Of a stretch of 64,000 bases of DNA, positions 35,517 to 44,885 are shown one piece after another. The notes beneath the pieces are model-generated. The model made no database searches. It was given only the letters and a program-made list of their open reading frames with translations, and was not told the DNA's origin. The stretch's first letter is position 1. Each line of letters opens with the position of its first letter. Origin of the DNA: Curtobacterium sp. L6-1 (lineage in GTDB: Bacteria; Actinomycetota; Actinomycetes; Actinomycetales; Microbacteriaceae); contig NZ_CP076544.1 in NCBI RefSeq assembly GCF_018885305.1, positions 930,001 to 994,000 of the forward strand. Direction: 5' to 3'. Made by a program: the position numbers and the translations under genes.

Positions 35517-36479
35517 ATGCAGTTCTACGACGACGTCACGGACGTGCCGGCCGACTTCGGGCCGAGCGCCGTCACCATCGGCAAGTTCGACGGTGTCCAC
35601 GTCGGGCACCGCGCCGTCATCGCCCACCTCGAGAAGGCCGCTCACGAGCGCGGACTGATCTCGACCGTCGTCACCTTCGACCAGCACCCGCTCAACGTCA
35701 TCGACCCGCAGCGGGTGCCGCCGGCGCTGACGAGCACGGCGCAGCGTCGGGAACTCCTCGACGCGGTGGGCGTCGACGCCACGCTCCTGCTCCGGTTCGA
35801 CCCCGCCCTGCAGTCCAAGTCCGCCGAGGCCTTCGTGTCCGAGATCCTGGTCGGCACCCTGCACGCCCAGCTGGTGTTCGTCGGCAGTGACTTCCGCTTC
35901 GGTGCCCGCGGTGCCGGGGACGTCACCCTGCTCCGGGCGCTCGGCGAACAGTACGGCTTCCGGGTCGAGCTCATCGACGACGTCGACCTGGTCGACGACG
36001 TCCGGCCGTCCGACGAGCGCCGCGTGTCCTCCACCTGGATCCGGGAGCTCCTCGGCGTCGGCCGCGTCGCCGAGGCCGCGCGGCTGCTCGGCCGGGAGCA
36101 CGCGGTCCGCAGCGTCGTCGTGCACGGCAACCAGCGCGGTCGGGCGATGGGGTACCCGACGGCGAACCTCGCTCCGGCGTGCGAGGGCTTCGTGCCCGCC
36201 GACGGCGTCTACGCTGCCCGGGTCCTGCACGACGGTGTGACGTACCCGGCTGCGGTGTCGGTCGGCAACAACCCGACGTTCGAGGGCGTGCCGGCGAAGC
36301 AGATCGAGGCGCACCTGCTCGACGTCGACCTCGACCTGTACGACGAGACGATCTCGGTGCTGTTCGTCGCCTACGTCCGCGGCATGGTGGCGTTCGGTGG
36401 CATGGACGAGCTCGCGGCGCAGATGCGGCAGGACGACCTCGACATCCGGCTGCTGCTCGGGATGCCCGTCACCGCCTGA
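35517..36479 (+). CDS. ribF: bifunctional riboflavin kinase / FAD synthetase
   Basis: 320 residues. Converts riboflavin to FMN and FMN to FAD. The N-terminal adenylyltransferase domain has TIGKFDGVHVGHRAV (20-34) and SSTWIRELL; the C-terminal kinase domain has GRAMGYPTANL and the substrate loop GVYAARV. ATG 35517 with GGGAGG ten bases before. A long hairpin lies downstream, shared with the converging DUF349 gene. Confidence 0.96.
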   Translation: MQFYDDVTDVPADFGPSAVTIGKFDGVHVGHRAVIAHLEKAAHERGLISTVVTFDQHPLNVIDPQRVPPALTSTAQRRELLDAVGVDATLLLRFDPALQSKSAEAFVSEILVGTLHAQLVFVGSDFRFGARGAGDVTLLRALGEQYGFRVELIDDVDLVDDVRPSDERRVSSTWIRELLGVGRVAEAARLLGREHAVRSVVVHGNQRGRAMGYPTANLAPACEGFVPADGVYAARVLHDGVTYPAAVSVGNNPTFEGVPAKQIEAHLLDVDLDLYDETISVLFVAYVRGMVAFGGMDELAAQMRQDDLDIRLLLGMPVTA

Positions 36480-36481
36480 CT

Positions 36482-36526
36482 CGACAGGGCATGACCCGAC
36501 AGGGCGTGACCCGACAGGGCACGACC
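36482..36526 (+). repeat. 15-bp tandem repeat after ribF, three units
   Basis: Units CGACAGGGC(AT/GT/AC)GACC start at 36482, 36497 and 36512, directly after the ribF stop. Confidence 0.8.
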
Positions 36527-36566
36527 GGGCACAGGCGCAGCGCTGCCGTCGACGTCGGCGGCGGAC

Positions 36567-36607
36567 GACGGAGGCCCCGCGACCGTGATGGTCGCGGGGC
36601 CTCCGTC
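36567..36607. terminator. perfect 18-bp bidirectional hairpin
   Basis: Arms 36567-36584 and 36590-36607 pair without mismatch around a 5-nt loop, between convergent ribF and the DUF349 gene. No T tract on either side. Confidence 0.8.
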
Positions 36608-36624
36608 ACTTGCGGGTCGGTGTC

Positions 36625-37857
36625 TCAGCCGCCGAGTGCGTCGAGCCAGATCTTGCGGGCGTCGAGCGCTTCCCGGGCGTCCTTGATCTTCCGCGCGTCA
36701 CCACTGGCCTCGGCCTCGGCGAGCTCGGACTCGAGCTTGGCGATCGCGTCCTCGAGCTGGCTCGCGAGGCCGGTCTGCCGCGCCTTGCGCTCGGGGTCGG
36801 ACTGCTTCCAGTGCTGGTCCTCGAGCCCACGGACGTGGTCCTCGACGGCGCGGATGCGGTCCTCGACGCGACGGACGTCGGCGCGGGGGACCCGCCCGAT
36901 CTCGTCCCAGCGGCGCTGCACGTCGGTGAGCGCCTTGCGCGCGGCGGAGCGGTCGGTGATCTGCAGGATCGGCTCGGCCTCGGTGAGGAGGGCGAGCTTT
37001 GCCTCGAGGTTGGCCGAGTACTCCTCGTTCTCGGCGGACGCCTCGGCGTGGCGCTGCTCGAACAGCACGTCACCGGCGGCCTTGAACCGCGCCCAGAGCG
37101 CGTCGTCGTGCCGCTTGCCCGCACGGCCGGCGCCCTTCCACTCGTCGAGCAGCTGGCGGTAGGCCGGGATGGCGTCCGAACCGCGGGGTGCGAGTGCCTC
37201 GGCCTGCTGCACGAGCTCCTGCTTGCGGGCACGGGCGTCGCGGTGCTGCGAGTCGAGCTCGGAGTAGAACGCGCGGCGGTGCTGGTCGACGGTCGACCGG
37301 GCGGTGCGGAACCGCTTCCAGAGGTCGTTGGCGTCGTTCTTCGGCAGGCGCGGGCCGTCGTGCTGGTGCTGCTGCCACCGGGCGAAGACGTCGTCGAGCT
37401 GCGCCGTGACCTGCTTCCACTGCGCGCGGGCCGGGTCGACCGCGGCGAGTGCCTCGGCCTCCTCGACCAGGGCGGTGCGGTACGCGAGTGCCTCGGTCAG
37501 GGCCTGCTGCGCCTGCGCCGCCTGCTCCTTGGTGAGCGAGCCCACCTGGTCGGTCAGCGCGCCGACGCGGTCCTCGAGCGACTTGATGTCGCCGACGACG
37601 CGAGCGTCCGTCACCAGGCCGCGCAGGTGCTCGACCGTGCGCGCGACGTCGTTCGCCGACGCCCCGCCCTTGACGCGCTGCTCGGCGATCTTCACCTGGC
37701 CTTCCAGGTCGGCGTACTTCCGGGCGAAGTAGGCCAGGGCTTCCTCGGCGGATGCGTCGGGGTACTCACCCACGGCCCGCTCGGAGTCCTCGTACCGGAC
37801 GTAGACCGTCCCGTCCTCGTCGACCCTGCCCCAGGTCGTTGCTTCGTCAGATGCCAC
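36625..37857 (-). CDS. DUF349 coiled-coil protein
   Basis: 410 residues, cytoplasmic, mostly alpha-helical. Several DUF349 repeats, each with a W-x-x-(I/V/A) start and charged heptads (for example [50 protein letters not shown]). The N-terminal ~50 residues form a small beta domain. DUF349 proteins are widespread in high-GC Gram-positive bacteria; their role is not established. GTG 37857 has GAGG about eight bases upstream. A -10 element (TAGGCT, minus strand, 37924-37919) gives it its own promoter after the cyclophilin gene. Confidence 0.88.
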   Translation of the reverse strand: MASDEATTWGRVDEDGTVYVRYEDSERAVGEYPDASAEEALAYFARKYADLEGQVKIAEQRVKGGASANDVARTVEHLRGLVTDARVVGDIKSLEDRVGALTDQVGSLTKEQAAQAQQALTEALAYRTALVEEAEALAAVDPARAQWKQVTAQLDDVFARWQQHQHDGPRLPKNDANDLWKRFRTARSTVDQHRRAFYSELDSQHRDARARKQELVQQAEALAPRGSDAIPAYRQLLDEWKGAGRAGKRHDDALWARFKAAGDVLFEQRHAEASAENEEYSANLEAKLALLTEAEPILQITDRSAARKALTDVQRRWDEIGRVPRADVRRVEDRIRAVEDHVRGLEDQHWKQSDPERKARQTGLASQLEDAIAKLESELAEAEASGDARKIKDAREALDARKIWLDALGG

Positions 37858-37918
37858 AGGTCTCGCCTCGATCGTGGTCGTGCATCACCGACGTCACCGT
37901 CGGCACGGTCAGGTGGTC

Positions 37919-37924
37919 AGCCTA
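37919..37924 (-). promoter_or_regulatory. candidate -10 element (TAGGCT) of the DUF349 gene
   Basis: Minus-strand TAGGCT would start transcription near 37911, leaving a leader of about 55 nt. Confidence 0.45.
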
Positions 37925-37927
37925 TTG

Positions 37928-37953
37928 CACGCCCGCCCCGTGCGACGGGCGTG
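37928..37953 (-). terminator. hairpin after the cyclophilin gene
   Basis: 8-bp stem CACGCCCG/CGGGCGTG around a 10-nt loop, about 20 bp beyond the cyclophilin stop. Confidence 0.45.
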
Positions 37954-37970
37954 TGCGCTTTCGCTGTGGA

Positions 37971-38762
37971 CTAGTCCTCCTGCGCGATCGTCGCGCCGGT
38001 GATCGTCGTCGCGACCTCGGGCTCGCCGGAGCCGTCCTGGCCCGGGTCCGCGATGCCCTTCGAGGTCACCTTCGCGACGAGCTCCGGCAGACCGCTCGTG
38101 ACCCTGCCGACGACCGTGTAGCCGCCGGTCGACGGGTCGAGCGTGGTGTCGCCGGTGACGATGAAGAACTGCGTGGTCTGCGAGGACGGGGACGATCCGC
38201 GGGCGATCGCGATCGTGCCCTTCTCGTACTGCCCGTCCTCCGGCACGTTCTCGAGCGGGCCGTACCGGAACCCGGCGTCGCCCGACCCGTTGCCGTTCGC
38301 CGATCCGCACTGCAGGAAGTGGAAGTCCGCGCTGTCCGCCAACCGGTGGCACGTGGTGCCCTCGTAGAACCGCTTGCGGATCAGGTCGATCTCGACGCTC
38401 GCGGCCTGCGGTGCCGCCTTCCCGTCGAGCTCGATCCCGAGCCGGATGTCGTCGTTCAGCGTGAGCGAGCCGGTCCAGGTCGCGCCCTCCGCGATGCGCT
38501 TGCTCGGGACGGTCCCGGTGCGGCCCGCGGTCGCCGACGGGGTGGGAGCGGACGACGCAGTCGCGGACGCACCGGCTCCGTCCTGCGTGGTGGCGTGGAC
38601 GAGCTGCGAACCCGTGGCCAGCGCGGCGACGAGCACGAGCGCACCGGCACCGAGCAGGTTGTCCCGCACGCGGCGGCGTCGCTGCCGCTCGTGGAGGCCC
38701 TTCCTGGCCTGGTAGAGACGGAGTCGCTCGCGGGCTTCACGGCTCTGGTTCTTCGGTGCCAC
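37971..38762 (-). CDS. membrane-anchored cyclophilin-type peptidyl-prolyl isomerase
   Basis: 263 residues from GTG 38762. A basic cytoplasmic N-terminus (about 1-35) and one membrane helix (about 36-58) put the enzyme outside. A Ser/Ala/Thr linker leads to a cyclophilin domain with [18 protein letters not shown] and QFFIVTGD, which isomerises prolyl bonds in exported proteins. The open frame continues far upstream on this strand, but that is rarA antisense. A minus-strand TACGCT at 38804-38799 gives a leader of about 30 nt with GAGAGG. Confidence 0.9.
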   Translation of the reverse strand: MAPKNQSREARERLRLYQARKGLHERQRRRRVRDNLLGAGALVLVAALATGSQLVHATTQDGAGASATASSAPTPSATAGRTGTVPSKRIAEGATWTGSLTLNDDIRLGIELDGKAAPQAASVEIDLIRKRFYEGTTCHRLADSADFHFLQCGSANGNGSGDAGFRYGPLENVPEDGQYEKGTIAIARGSSPSSQTTQFFIVTGDTTLDPSTGGYTVVGRVTSGLPELVAKVTSKGIADPGQDGSGEPEVATTITGATIAQED

Positions 38763-38798
38763 GGTGCTCTTCTGACCTCTCGTCGCGGTGTCGGACCG

Positions 38799-38804
38799 AG
38801 CGTA
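38799..38804 (-). promoter_or_regulatory. candidate -10 element (TACGCT) of the cyclophilin gene
   Basis: Minus-strand TACGCT, about 36 bp before the GTG at 38762. Confidence 0.5.
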
Positions 38805-38927
38805 CCGGGTCGCCGCCCGCGACCCCCGGCAGCCCCGGCAGCCCCGGCTCGGCGCCGGCCCGGTCCTGCGCCGGGCCCCGCGCGCCGTCGGTCGGCAAGC
38901 CGGCGCGGCCACGTCGGTGCGGACGCC

Positions 38928-38933
38928 TACCAT
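38928..38933 (+). promoter_or_regulatory. leaderless -10 element (TACCAT) of rarA
   Basis: TACCAT, six bases, then ATG 38940; no Shine-Dalgarno sequence. Confidence 0.55.
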
Positions 38934-38939
38934 CGAGGC

Positions 38940-40322
38940 ATGGCTTCCGACCGGTCCGGCATGAACGCGCCCACGACGGGTGGGCGGACCGGGCTCGCGC
39001 AGGGGTCGGTCCCGCTCGCGGTCCGGATGCGCCCGACCAGCCTCGACGAGGTGGCGGGCCAGCAGCACCTCCTCGGTCGCGGGTCGCCGCTCGTCCAGCT
39101 GGCGACCGGTACCCGCGAGAGCCCGGGCGGCGTCTCCGTCATCCTCTGGGGACCGCCCGGCACCGGCAAGACGACCCTCGCGCAGGCCATCGCCCGACAG
39201 TCCGGCCGCGAGTTCGTCGAGCTCTCCGCCGTGACCGCGGGCGTCAAGGACGTGCGCGAGGTCATGGAGAAGGCACTCGCGCACCGCGACCTGTACGGCT
39301 CGACGACGGTCCTGTTCCTCGACGAGATCCACCGCTTCAGCAAGGCGCAGCAGGACGCCCTCCTGCCCGGCGTCGAGAACGGCTGGGTCATCCTCATCGC
39401 CGCGACGACCGAGAACCCGTCGTTCTCCGTGATCTCCCCGCTGCTGTCCCGGTCGCTCCTGCTCACGCTGAAACCGCTCACCGACACCGACCTCGGCATG
39501 CTCGTCGACCGCGCGGTCGAGGACGCCCGCGGCCTCCGTGGCACCGTGGTCCTGGGAGACGAGGCCCGAGCGGCGATCGTGCGGCTCGCCTCGGGCGACG
39601 CCCGCCGTGCCCTCACCGCGCTCGAGGCCGCCGCCGCGTCGGCCGTCGCGGCGCAGGACGACGACGAGCGCGAGGACGGCACCGTGCCCGTCGTCGACGC
39701 CGAGACCGTCGCCGCGGCGGTCGACCGCGCGCTGCTCCGGTACGACCGGGCGGGCGACGAGCACTACGACGTCATCAGCGCGTTCATCAAGTCGGTGCGC
39801 GGGAGCGACGTCGACGCGGCGCTGCACTACCTCGCCCGGATGATCGAGGCCGGCGAGGACCCGCGCTTCATCGCCCGCCGGATCATCATCTCGGCGTCCG
39901 AGGACATCGGCATGGCGGACCCGCAGGCGCTGCCCATCGCGGTGGCCGCCGCGCAGGCCGTGCAGCTCATCGGCATGCCCGAGGGACGGATCCCGCTCGC
40001 CGAGGCCGTCGTGTACCTGGCCACCGCCCCGAAGTCGAACGCGGCGTACAACGGCGTGAACCAGGCGGTGGCAGACGTCAAGGCCGGGCGGATGGGCGTC
40101 GTACCGAACCACCTGCGGGACGCGCACTACGCCGGGGCGAAGCGGCTCGGGCACGGCAAGGGCTACGTCTACTCGCACGACGCCGAGCACGGGGTCGCGA
40201 CCCAGCAGTACCTGCCGGACGCCCTGGACGGCACCGAGTACTACACGCCGACCGGCAACGGGTTCGAGCGGGAGATCGGTCCCCGCCTCGACCGGCTCCG
40301 CGGGATCATCCGCGGCGACTGA
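38940..40322 (+). CDS. rarA: replication-associated recombination protein RarA (MgsA)
   Basis: 460 residues. AAA+ ATPase related to clamp loaders, acting at stalled replication forks. Walker [10 protein letters not shown] near 71-79, Walker B FLDEIHRF near 124-131, sensor 1 AATTENPSF, and the C-terminal tetramerisation domain with [26 protein letters not shown] and the YLPD end. Acidic insertion DDDEREDG near 240 is local. ATG 38940 is fixed by the -10 element six bases upstream. rpsD follows after a long leader. Confidence 0.95.
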   Translation: MASDRSGMNAPTTGGRTGLAQGSVPLAVRMRPTSLDEVAGQQHLLGRGSPLVQLATGTRESPGGVSVILWGPPGTGKTTLAQAIARQSGREFVELSAVTAGVKDVREVMEKALAHRDLYGSTTVLFLDEIHRFSKAQQDALLPGVENGWVILIAATTENPSFSVISPLLSRSLLLTLKPLTDTDLGMLVDRAVEDARGLRGTVVLGDEARAAIVRLASGDARRALTALEAAAASAVAAQDDDEREDGTVPVVDAETVAAAVDRALLRYDRAGDEHYDVISAFIKSVRGSDVDAALHYLARMIEAGEDPRFIARRIIISASEDIGMADPQALPIAVAAAQAVQLIGMPEGRIPLAEAVVYLATAPKSNAAYNGVNQAVADVKAGRMGVVPNHLRDAHYAGAKRLGHGKGYVYSHDAEHGVATQQYLPDALDGTEYYTPTGNGFEREIGPRLDRLRGIIRGD

Positions 40323-40372
40323 GCGGTCGACGCGCCGTCCGTCGGGGGCTCCACAACGGTCCACGATGCTGC

Positions 40373-40592
40373 TATCGTTGACGGGCCTACGTCCTGGTCC
40401 TCGCGTGCGGCTGCGTCGAGGACACAGTGTCGGACAGTCTCGAGTGGACACGTCCGGCACGGGGGCAGAGGTTCGGGCTGTAGCCGCCCGATCCCACAGG
40501 CTCATCCCTCTGGATCCCGTCACGGGGTCCGTCGGTGCGTGCGCGCTCCGAGACCCGTGACACCTTCAGTTCAGTACAGAGAAAAGGACCCT
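40373..40592 (+). promoter_or_regulatory. promoter and long structured leader of rpsD
   Basis: TATCGT at 40373-40378 would start an mRNA near 40385 with about 208 nt of untranslated leader. The leader holds a stem near 40509-40535 (GGATCCCG pairing with CGGGGTCC, one G-T pair) and shorter inverted repeats. Ribosomal protein S4 controls its own mRNA in other bacteria, so an autoregulatory site is possible; no known motif was matched. Confidence 0.4.
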
Positions 40593-41222
40593 GTGTCTAC
40601 CAAGTCACGCACCCGCAGCAAGACCCGCCTCTCGCGCGCGCTCGGCATCCCGCTGACGCCGAAGGCGGCCCGGTACCTCGAGAAGCGCCCCTACGGGCCC
40701 GGTGAGCACGGCCGTACGCGCCGTCGTGCGGACAGCGACTACGCCGTCCGCCTCCGTGAGAAGCAGCGTCTGCGCGCCCAGTACGGCATCCGCGAGAAGC
40801 AGCTCCGCATCGTCTTCGAAGAAGCCCGCAAGTCCGCCGGTCTGACCGGTGAGAACCTCGTCGAGCTCCTCGAGACGCGTCTGGACGCCCTCGTGCTCCG
40901 TGCCGGCTTCGCCCGCACCACCGCGCAGGCCCGCCAGCTCATCGTGCACCGTCACATCCTCGTCGACGGCAAGCTCGTCGACCGCCCCTCCTTCCGCGTC
41001 AAGGAGGGCCAGCTGATCCACGTCAAGCAGCGCTCCGAGTCGCTCGAGCCCTTCCAGGTCGCCGCTGCCGGTGGCCACCAGGAAGTCCTCCCGAAGGTCC
41101 CGGGCTACCTCGAGGTCGAGATCGACAAGCTCCAGGCCCGCCTGGCCCGTCGTCCGAAGCGCGCCGAGGTCCCCGTGACCTGTGAAGTGCAGCTCGTCGT
41201 CGAGTACTACGCAGCCCGCTGA
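40593..41222 (+). CDS. rpsD: 30S ribosomal protein S4
   Basis: 209 residues. Primary 16S rRNA-binding protein that starts 30S assembly. The S4 RNA-binding domain (LVLRAGFARTTAQARQLIVHRHILVDGKLVDRPSFRVKEGQLI) is at about 92-150. The N-terminal part lacks the zinc cysteines of some S4 proteins. GTG 40593 with AAAAGGA; placed alone rather than in the alpha operon, as in many Micrococcales. A long hairpin follows 15 bp after the stop. Confidence 0.97.
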   Translation: MSTKSRTRSKTRLSRALGIPLTPKAARYLEKRPYGPGEHGRTRRRADSDYAVRLREKQRLRAQYGIREKQLRIVFEEARKSAGLTGENLVELLETRLDALVLRAGFARTTAQARQLIVHRHILVDGKLVDRPSFRVKEGQLIHVKQRSESLEPFQVAAAGGHQEVLPKVPGYLEVEIDKLQARLARRPKRAEVPVTCEVQLVVEYYAAR

Positions 41223-41237
41223 TCCCAGCACCTGCGT

Positions 41238-41277
41238 GAACGGCGGGTCGTCCTCTCCGGAGGGCGGCCCGCCGTTC
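41238..41277 (+). terminator. 16-bp hairpin after rpsD
   Basis: Arms 41238-41253 and 41262-41277 pair with two G-T wobbles around an 8-nt loop; no T tract. Confidence 0.7.
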
Positions 41278-41318
41278 TGCGTCCCACTACCCGTGACCGG
41301 GCCGTCGGACTGCCGCGC

Positions 41319-41324
41319 TACGCT
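41319..41324 (+). promoter_or_regulatory. candidate -10 element (TACGCT) of the 41365-alaS unit
   Basis: TACGCT 40 bp before GTG 41365 would give a leader of about 34 nt containing AGGGAG. Confidence 0.5.
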
Positions 41325-41364
41325 GGACGGACGCGCGCTCCGGGGCGTGCGAGAGGGAGACATC

Positions 41365-41559
41365 GTGAAGCAGCTGTTCCTCGTCGCCGTCGGCGTGGTC
41401 ATCGGGTTCGTCGCCGCACAGCGGGTCAGCCGGACGCCGTCCGCCGCGCACCTCCTGGCCCAGGTCGACGCCCGGGCGAAGGCCTTCACCGGCGCGGTGG
41501 CCGACGGGTACCGCTCGCGCGAAGCCGAACTCCGCCCGAACGGTGACAGCGCCGACTGA
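41365..41559 (+). CDS. small single-pass membrane protein
   Basis: 64 residues, GTG start with GAGGGAG six bases upstream. One N-terminal helix (about 4-20, FLVAVGVVIGFVAAQ) then a polar, charged tail of about 40 residues predicted to be helical. Such a protein recurs between rpsD and alaS in related genomes as far as I recall; its function is unknown. Confidence 0.75.
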   Translation: MKQLFLVAVGVVIGFVAAQRVSRTPSAAHLLAQVDARAKAFTGAVADGYRSREAELRPNGDSAD

Positions 41560-41702
41560 CGGCCCTGCCTGACGGGCGCCGCGGACCGACACCGCGTCCC
41601 CGCTGCCCCAGCGCCGTTCCCGAGCGCACCTCCCCGGCAACACCGGCTCACCCGCACCAGCCCGAGCCTCCCGCCCCCGCCACACGCCCTACAGGAAGCA
41701 CC

Positions 41703-44360
41703 ATGCAGACCGCAGAGATCCGCCGCCGTTGGCTCCAGTTCTTCGGTGACCGCGGCCACACCGTCGTCCCGTCCGCGTCGCTCGTCTCGGACGACCCGTC
41801 GCTGCTGTTCACGGTGGCCGGCATGGTGCCGTTCATCCCGTACCTCACCGGGCTCATCCCGGCGCCGTACCCCCGCGCGACGAGCGTCCAGAAGTGCATC
41901 CGCACGAACGACATCGACGAGGTCGGCAAGACCCCGCGGCACGGCACGTTCTTCCAGATGAACGGCAACTTCTCGTTCGGCGACTACTTCAAGGAGCAGG
42001 CGATCCAGTACGCCTGGGAGTTCCTGACGAACGCGGAGTCCGACGGCGGGCTCGGCTTCTCGGCGGACGACCTCTGGGTCACCGTCTACGAGGAGGACGA
42101 CGAGGCGATCGCGTTCTGGAAGCGCCACTCGTCGCTGCCGGACGACCGCATCCAGAAGCTCGGTAAGGACACCAACTACTGGTCGACCGGCCAGCCCGGT
42201 CCGGCGGGACCCTGCTCCGAGATCTTCTTCGACCGCGGTCCGGAGTACGGCGTCGACGGCGGTCCCGCGACCGACGACGACCGCTACGTCGAGATCTGGA
42301 ACCTCGTCTTCATGCAGTACCAGATCGCCGACGTGCGGTCGAAGTACGACTTCGAGATCACCGGCGAGCTGCCGAACAAGAACATCGACACCGGCATGGG
42401 GCTCGAGCGCGTCGCCTTCATCAAGCAGGGCGTCGACAACATGTACGAGATCGACCAGGTCCGCCCGGTCCTCGACAAGGCGGCCGAGGTCTCCGGTCGA
42501 CGCTACGGCGCCGTGCACGAGGACGACGTCCGGATGCGCGTCATCGCCGACCACGTCCGGTCCGCCCTGATGCTCATCACCGACGGCGTCCAGCCGTCGA
42601 ACGAGGGCCGCGGCTACATCCTCCGTCGCCTGCTCCGCCGCACGGTCCGCGCCATGCGCCTGCTCGGCGTCGAGGGTGCCACCTTCCCGCAGCTCTTCCC
42701 GGCCTCCCGCGACGCCATGCGCGACGCCTACCCGGAGGTCGGCGAGCAGTACGACCGGATCGCCCGCATCGCCTACGCGGAGGAGGAGACCTTCCTCCGC
42801 ACGCTCGCGCAGGGCACGACGATCCTCGACGTCGCGGTCGACCGCGCGAAGCAGGACGGTCGCCCGGCGATCGGTGGCGACACCGCGTTCCTGCTGCACG
42901 ACACCTTCGGCTTCCCGATCGACCTGACGATGGAGATGGCGGAGGAGGCCGGCGTGCACGTCGATCGCTCGGCCTTCGAGACGCTCATGTCGGAGCAGCG
43001 GTCCCGCGCCAAGGCGGACGCGAAGAGCAAGAAGACCGCGCTCGCGGACCTCAGCGTCTACAGCGCCTTCCGCGCCGCCGGCGAGACCGTGTTCCTCGGC
43101 TACGACGCCCTCCAGGCCGAGAGCCGCGTGCTCGGCCTGATCGTCGACGGTCGCAGCGTCGACCGCGCCGTCGTCGGTGACATCGCCGAGGTCGTCCTCA
43201 GCGAGACGTCGCTCTACGCCGAGTCCGGTGGACAGGACGCCGACCAGGGCTCGATCGTCGGCAACGGCTTCGACCTCGAGGTCCTCGACGTGCAGCGTCC
43301 GGTGTCCGGTCTGTGGAGCCACACCGTGCAGGTGCGCTCCGGCGAGGTCGGCGTCGGCGACCCGGCGACGACGGTCGTCGACGCCGAGTACCGCCGTGGT
43401 GCCACCCAGGCGCACTCCGCGACGCACCTGGTCAACGCCGCGCTCCGCGACGTCCTCGGGCCGGAGGCGCTCCAGGCGGGGTCGTACAACAAGGCCGGCT
43501 ACATGCGCCTCGACTTCTCCTGGAGCCAGCCGGTGTCGCTCGAGACCCGCTCCGAGATCGAGGAGGTCGTGAACACCGCGATCCGCTCCGACCTCGAGGT
43601 GAACACGCGTGTGCTGCCCCTCGACGAGGCGAAGGCGCTCGGCGCGCAGGCCCTGTTCGGCGAGAAGTACGGCGCCGAGGTCCGGATGGTCGACATCGGC
43701 GGTCCGTGGTCCCGCGAGCTCTGCGGTGGCACGCACGTGGCCACGAGCGCGCAGGTCGGGCTCGTCAACCTGGTGGGGGAGTCGAGCGTCGGCTCGACCA
43801 ACCGCCGCGTCGAGGCGCTCGTCGGGCTCGAGGGCTTCCGCGAGCTCGCCGTCGAGCGGACCATCGTCTCGCAGCTCTCCAGCGCCCTGAAGGCCCAGCG
43901 CGACGACCTCCCGGGTCGCGTGCAGTCGCTGCTCGACGACCTGAAGACCGCCCAGAAGCGGATCGCGGAGTTCGAGTCCGCGAACCTGCAGCAGCGCGTC
44001 CCGACGATCGCCCGGTCCGCCGAGCGCGTCGGCAGCGTGTCGGTCGTGGCGCAGGTCGTGGACGGTCTCTCCTCCGGGGACGACCTCCGTGCCCTGGCGA
44101 CCGGTGTCCGCGGCCAGCTCGGCTCGGACGCCGCCGTGGTCGTCCTCGGCGCGGTCGTCGGCGGCAAGCCCGTCGTCATCGTCGCGACGAACGACGCGGC
44201 CCGTGCGGCCGGTGTCCAGGCGGGTCCGCTCGCCAAGGAGGCCGCCGGTGTGCTCGGTGGCGGCGGTGGCGGCAAGCCGGACCTCGCGCAGGGCGGTGGC
44301 ACCGACGCGTCGGCGCTGCCCGCCGCGCTCCGCGCCGTGACCGACCGCATCGCGGCCTGA
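41703..44360 (+). CDS. alaS: alanyl-tRNA synthetase
   Basis: 885 residues, full length. Class II catalytic core (RRRWLQFFGDRGHTVVPSAS at the start; RHGTFFQMNGNFSFGDYFK), then the editing domain with zinc ligands HSATHLVNAALR and CGGTHVATS, and the C-Ala domain ending in the GGGGGGKPDLAQGGG loop. ATG 41703 with AGGAAG. Its leader (41560-41702) is C-rich: 58 C and 21 G in 41591-41690. ruvX begins 2 bp after the stop. Confidence 0.97.
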   Translation: MQTAEIRRRWLQFFGDRGHTVVPSASLVSDDPSLLFTVAGMVPFIPYLTGLIPAPYPRATSVQKCIRTNDIDEVGKTPRHGTFFQMNGNFSFGDYFKEQAIQYAWEFLTNAESDGGLGFSADDLWVTVYEEDDEAIAFWKRHSSLPDDRIQKLGKDTNYWSTGQPGPAGPCSEIFFDRGPEYGVDGGPATDDDRYVEIWNLVFMQYQIADVRSKYDFEITGELPNKNIDTGMGLERVAFIKQGVDNMYEIDQVRPVLDKAAEVSGRRYGAVHEDDVRMRVIADHVRSALMLITDGVQPSNEGRGYILRRLLRRTVRAMRLLGVEGATFPQLFPASRDAMRDAYPEVGEQYDRIARIAYAEEETFLRTLAQGTTILDVAVDRAKQDGRPAIGGDTAFLLHDTFGFPIDLTMEMAEEAGVHVDRSAFETLMSEQRSRAKADAKSKKTALADLSVYSAFRAAGETVFLGYDALQAESRVLGLIVDGRSVDRAVVGDIAEVVLSETSLYAESGGQDADQGSIVGNGFDLEVLDVQRPVSGLWSHTVQVRSGEVGVGDPATTVVDAEYRRGATQAHSATHLVNAALRDVLGPEALQAGSYNKAGYMRLDFSWSQPVSLETRSEIEEVVNTAIRSDLEVNTRVLPLDEAKALGAQALFGEKYGAEVRMVDIGGPWSRELCGGTHVATSAQVGLVNLVGESSVGSTNRRVEALVGLEGFRELAVERTIVSQLSSALKAQRDDLPGRVQSLLDDLKTAQKRIAEFESANLQQRVPTIARSAERVGSVSVVAQVVDGLSSGDDLRALATGVRGQLGSDAAVVVLGAVVGGKPVVIVATNDAARAAGVQAGPLAKEAAGVLGGGGGGKPDLAQGGGTDASALPAALRAVTDRIAA

Positions 44361-44362
44361 CC

Positions 44363-44812
44363 GTGGCGATCCGGTCCGGGCGGCGGCTCGGCATCGACGT
44401 CGGCCGCGCCCGGATCGGCGTGGCGGTGTGCGACCGCGACGGATTGCTCGCGACTCCGGTCGAGACGGTCCGTCGGGACGACTCGGCGGACCTCCGGCGG
44501 ATCCTGGCGATCGCCGACGAGTACGACGTGCTCGAGGTGGTCGTCGGCCTGCCGCTGTCGATGTCGGGCGGCGACACCGCGTCGACGACGGACGCCCGGG
44601 CCTTCGCGGCCCGGATCGCGGCGCACCGCCCGGTCCGGCTGGTCGACGAACGACTGTCGACCGTGACGGCGCAGCGCGGGCTGCAGCAGGCGGGTCGGAA
44701 CACGAAGAAGTCCCGGGCCGTGATCGACCAAGCGGCCGCTGTTATCATTCTGCAACATGCGCTCGACCACGAGCGCGCATCCGGCGCCCCACCCGGGGCC
44801 GAACTCCCCTGA
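44363..44812 (+). CDS. ruvX: Holliday-junction resolvase-like RuvX (YqgF)
   Basis: 149 residues. RNase H-fold nuclease family implicated in 16S rRNA maturation and recombination. Shows GIDVGRARIGVAVCD (first acidic strand), VVGLPLSMSG and LVDERLSTVTA, plus Asp122 of VIDQAAAVIIL. GTG 44363 is 2 bp after alaS. The codons for A-V-I-I near its end contain unusual T third positions, which create a TATCAT hexamer (44743-44748) that may be the mltG promoter. Confidence 0.93.
   Translation: MAIRSGRRLGIDVGRARIGVAVCDRDGLLATPVETVRRDDSADLRRILAIADEYDVLEVVVGLPLSMSGGDTASTTDARAFAARIAAHRPVRLVDERLSTVTAQRGLQQAGRNTKKSRAVIDQAAAVIILQHALDHERASGAPPGAELP
44743..44748 (+). promoter_or_regulatory. candidate -10 element (TATCAT) for mltG inside ruvX
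   Basis: An AT-rich island within ruvX, 138 bp before the mltG start. A transcript from here would begin near 44755. Confidence 0.4.
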
Positions 44813-44885
44813 CCGGCTGCCCTCCCGACGCCGCTCGTGCGGCCCGGAGCCGCGCGGAGTCCCACGACCGAGAGACCGAGGACCG

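Noticed and set aside
40605..43736. Minus-strand open frame of about 1043 codons
   Set aside because: Antisense to rpsD and alaS; no start context and no motifs.
44757..44885. ATG 44757 as the mltG start
   Set aside because: The added 43 codons lose third-position GC bias and are Arg/Pro-rich; family proteins begin at the DDLDW-type sequence.
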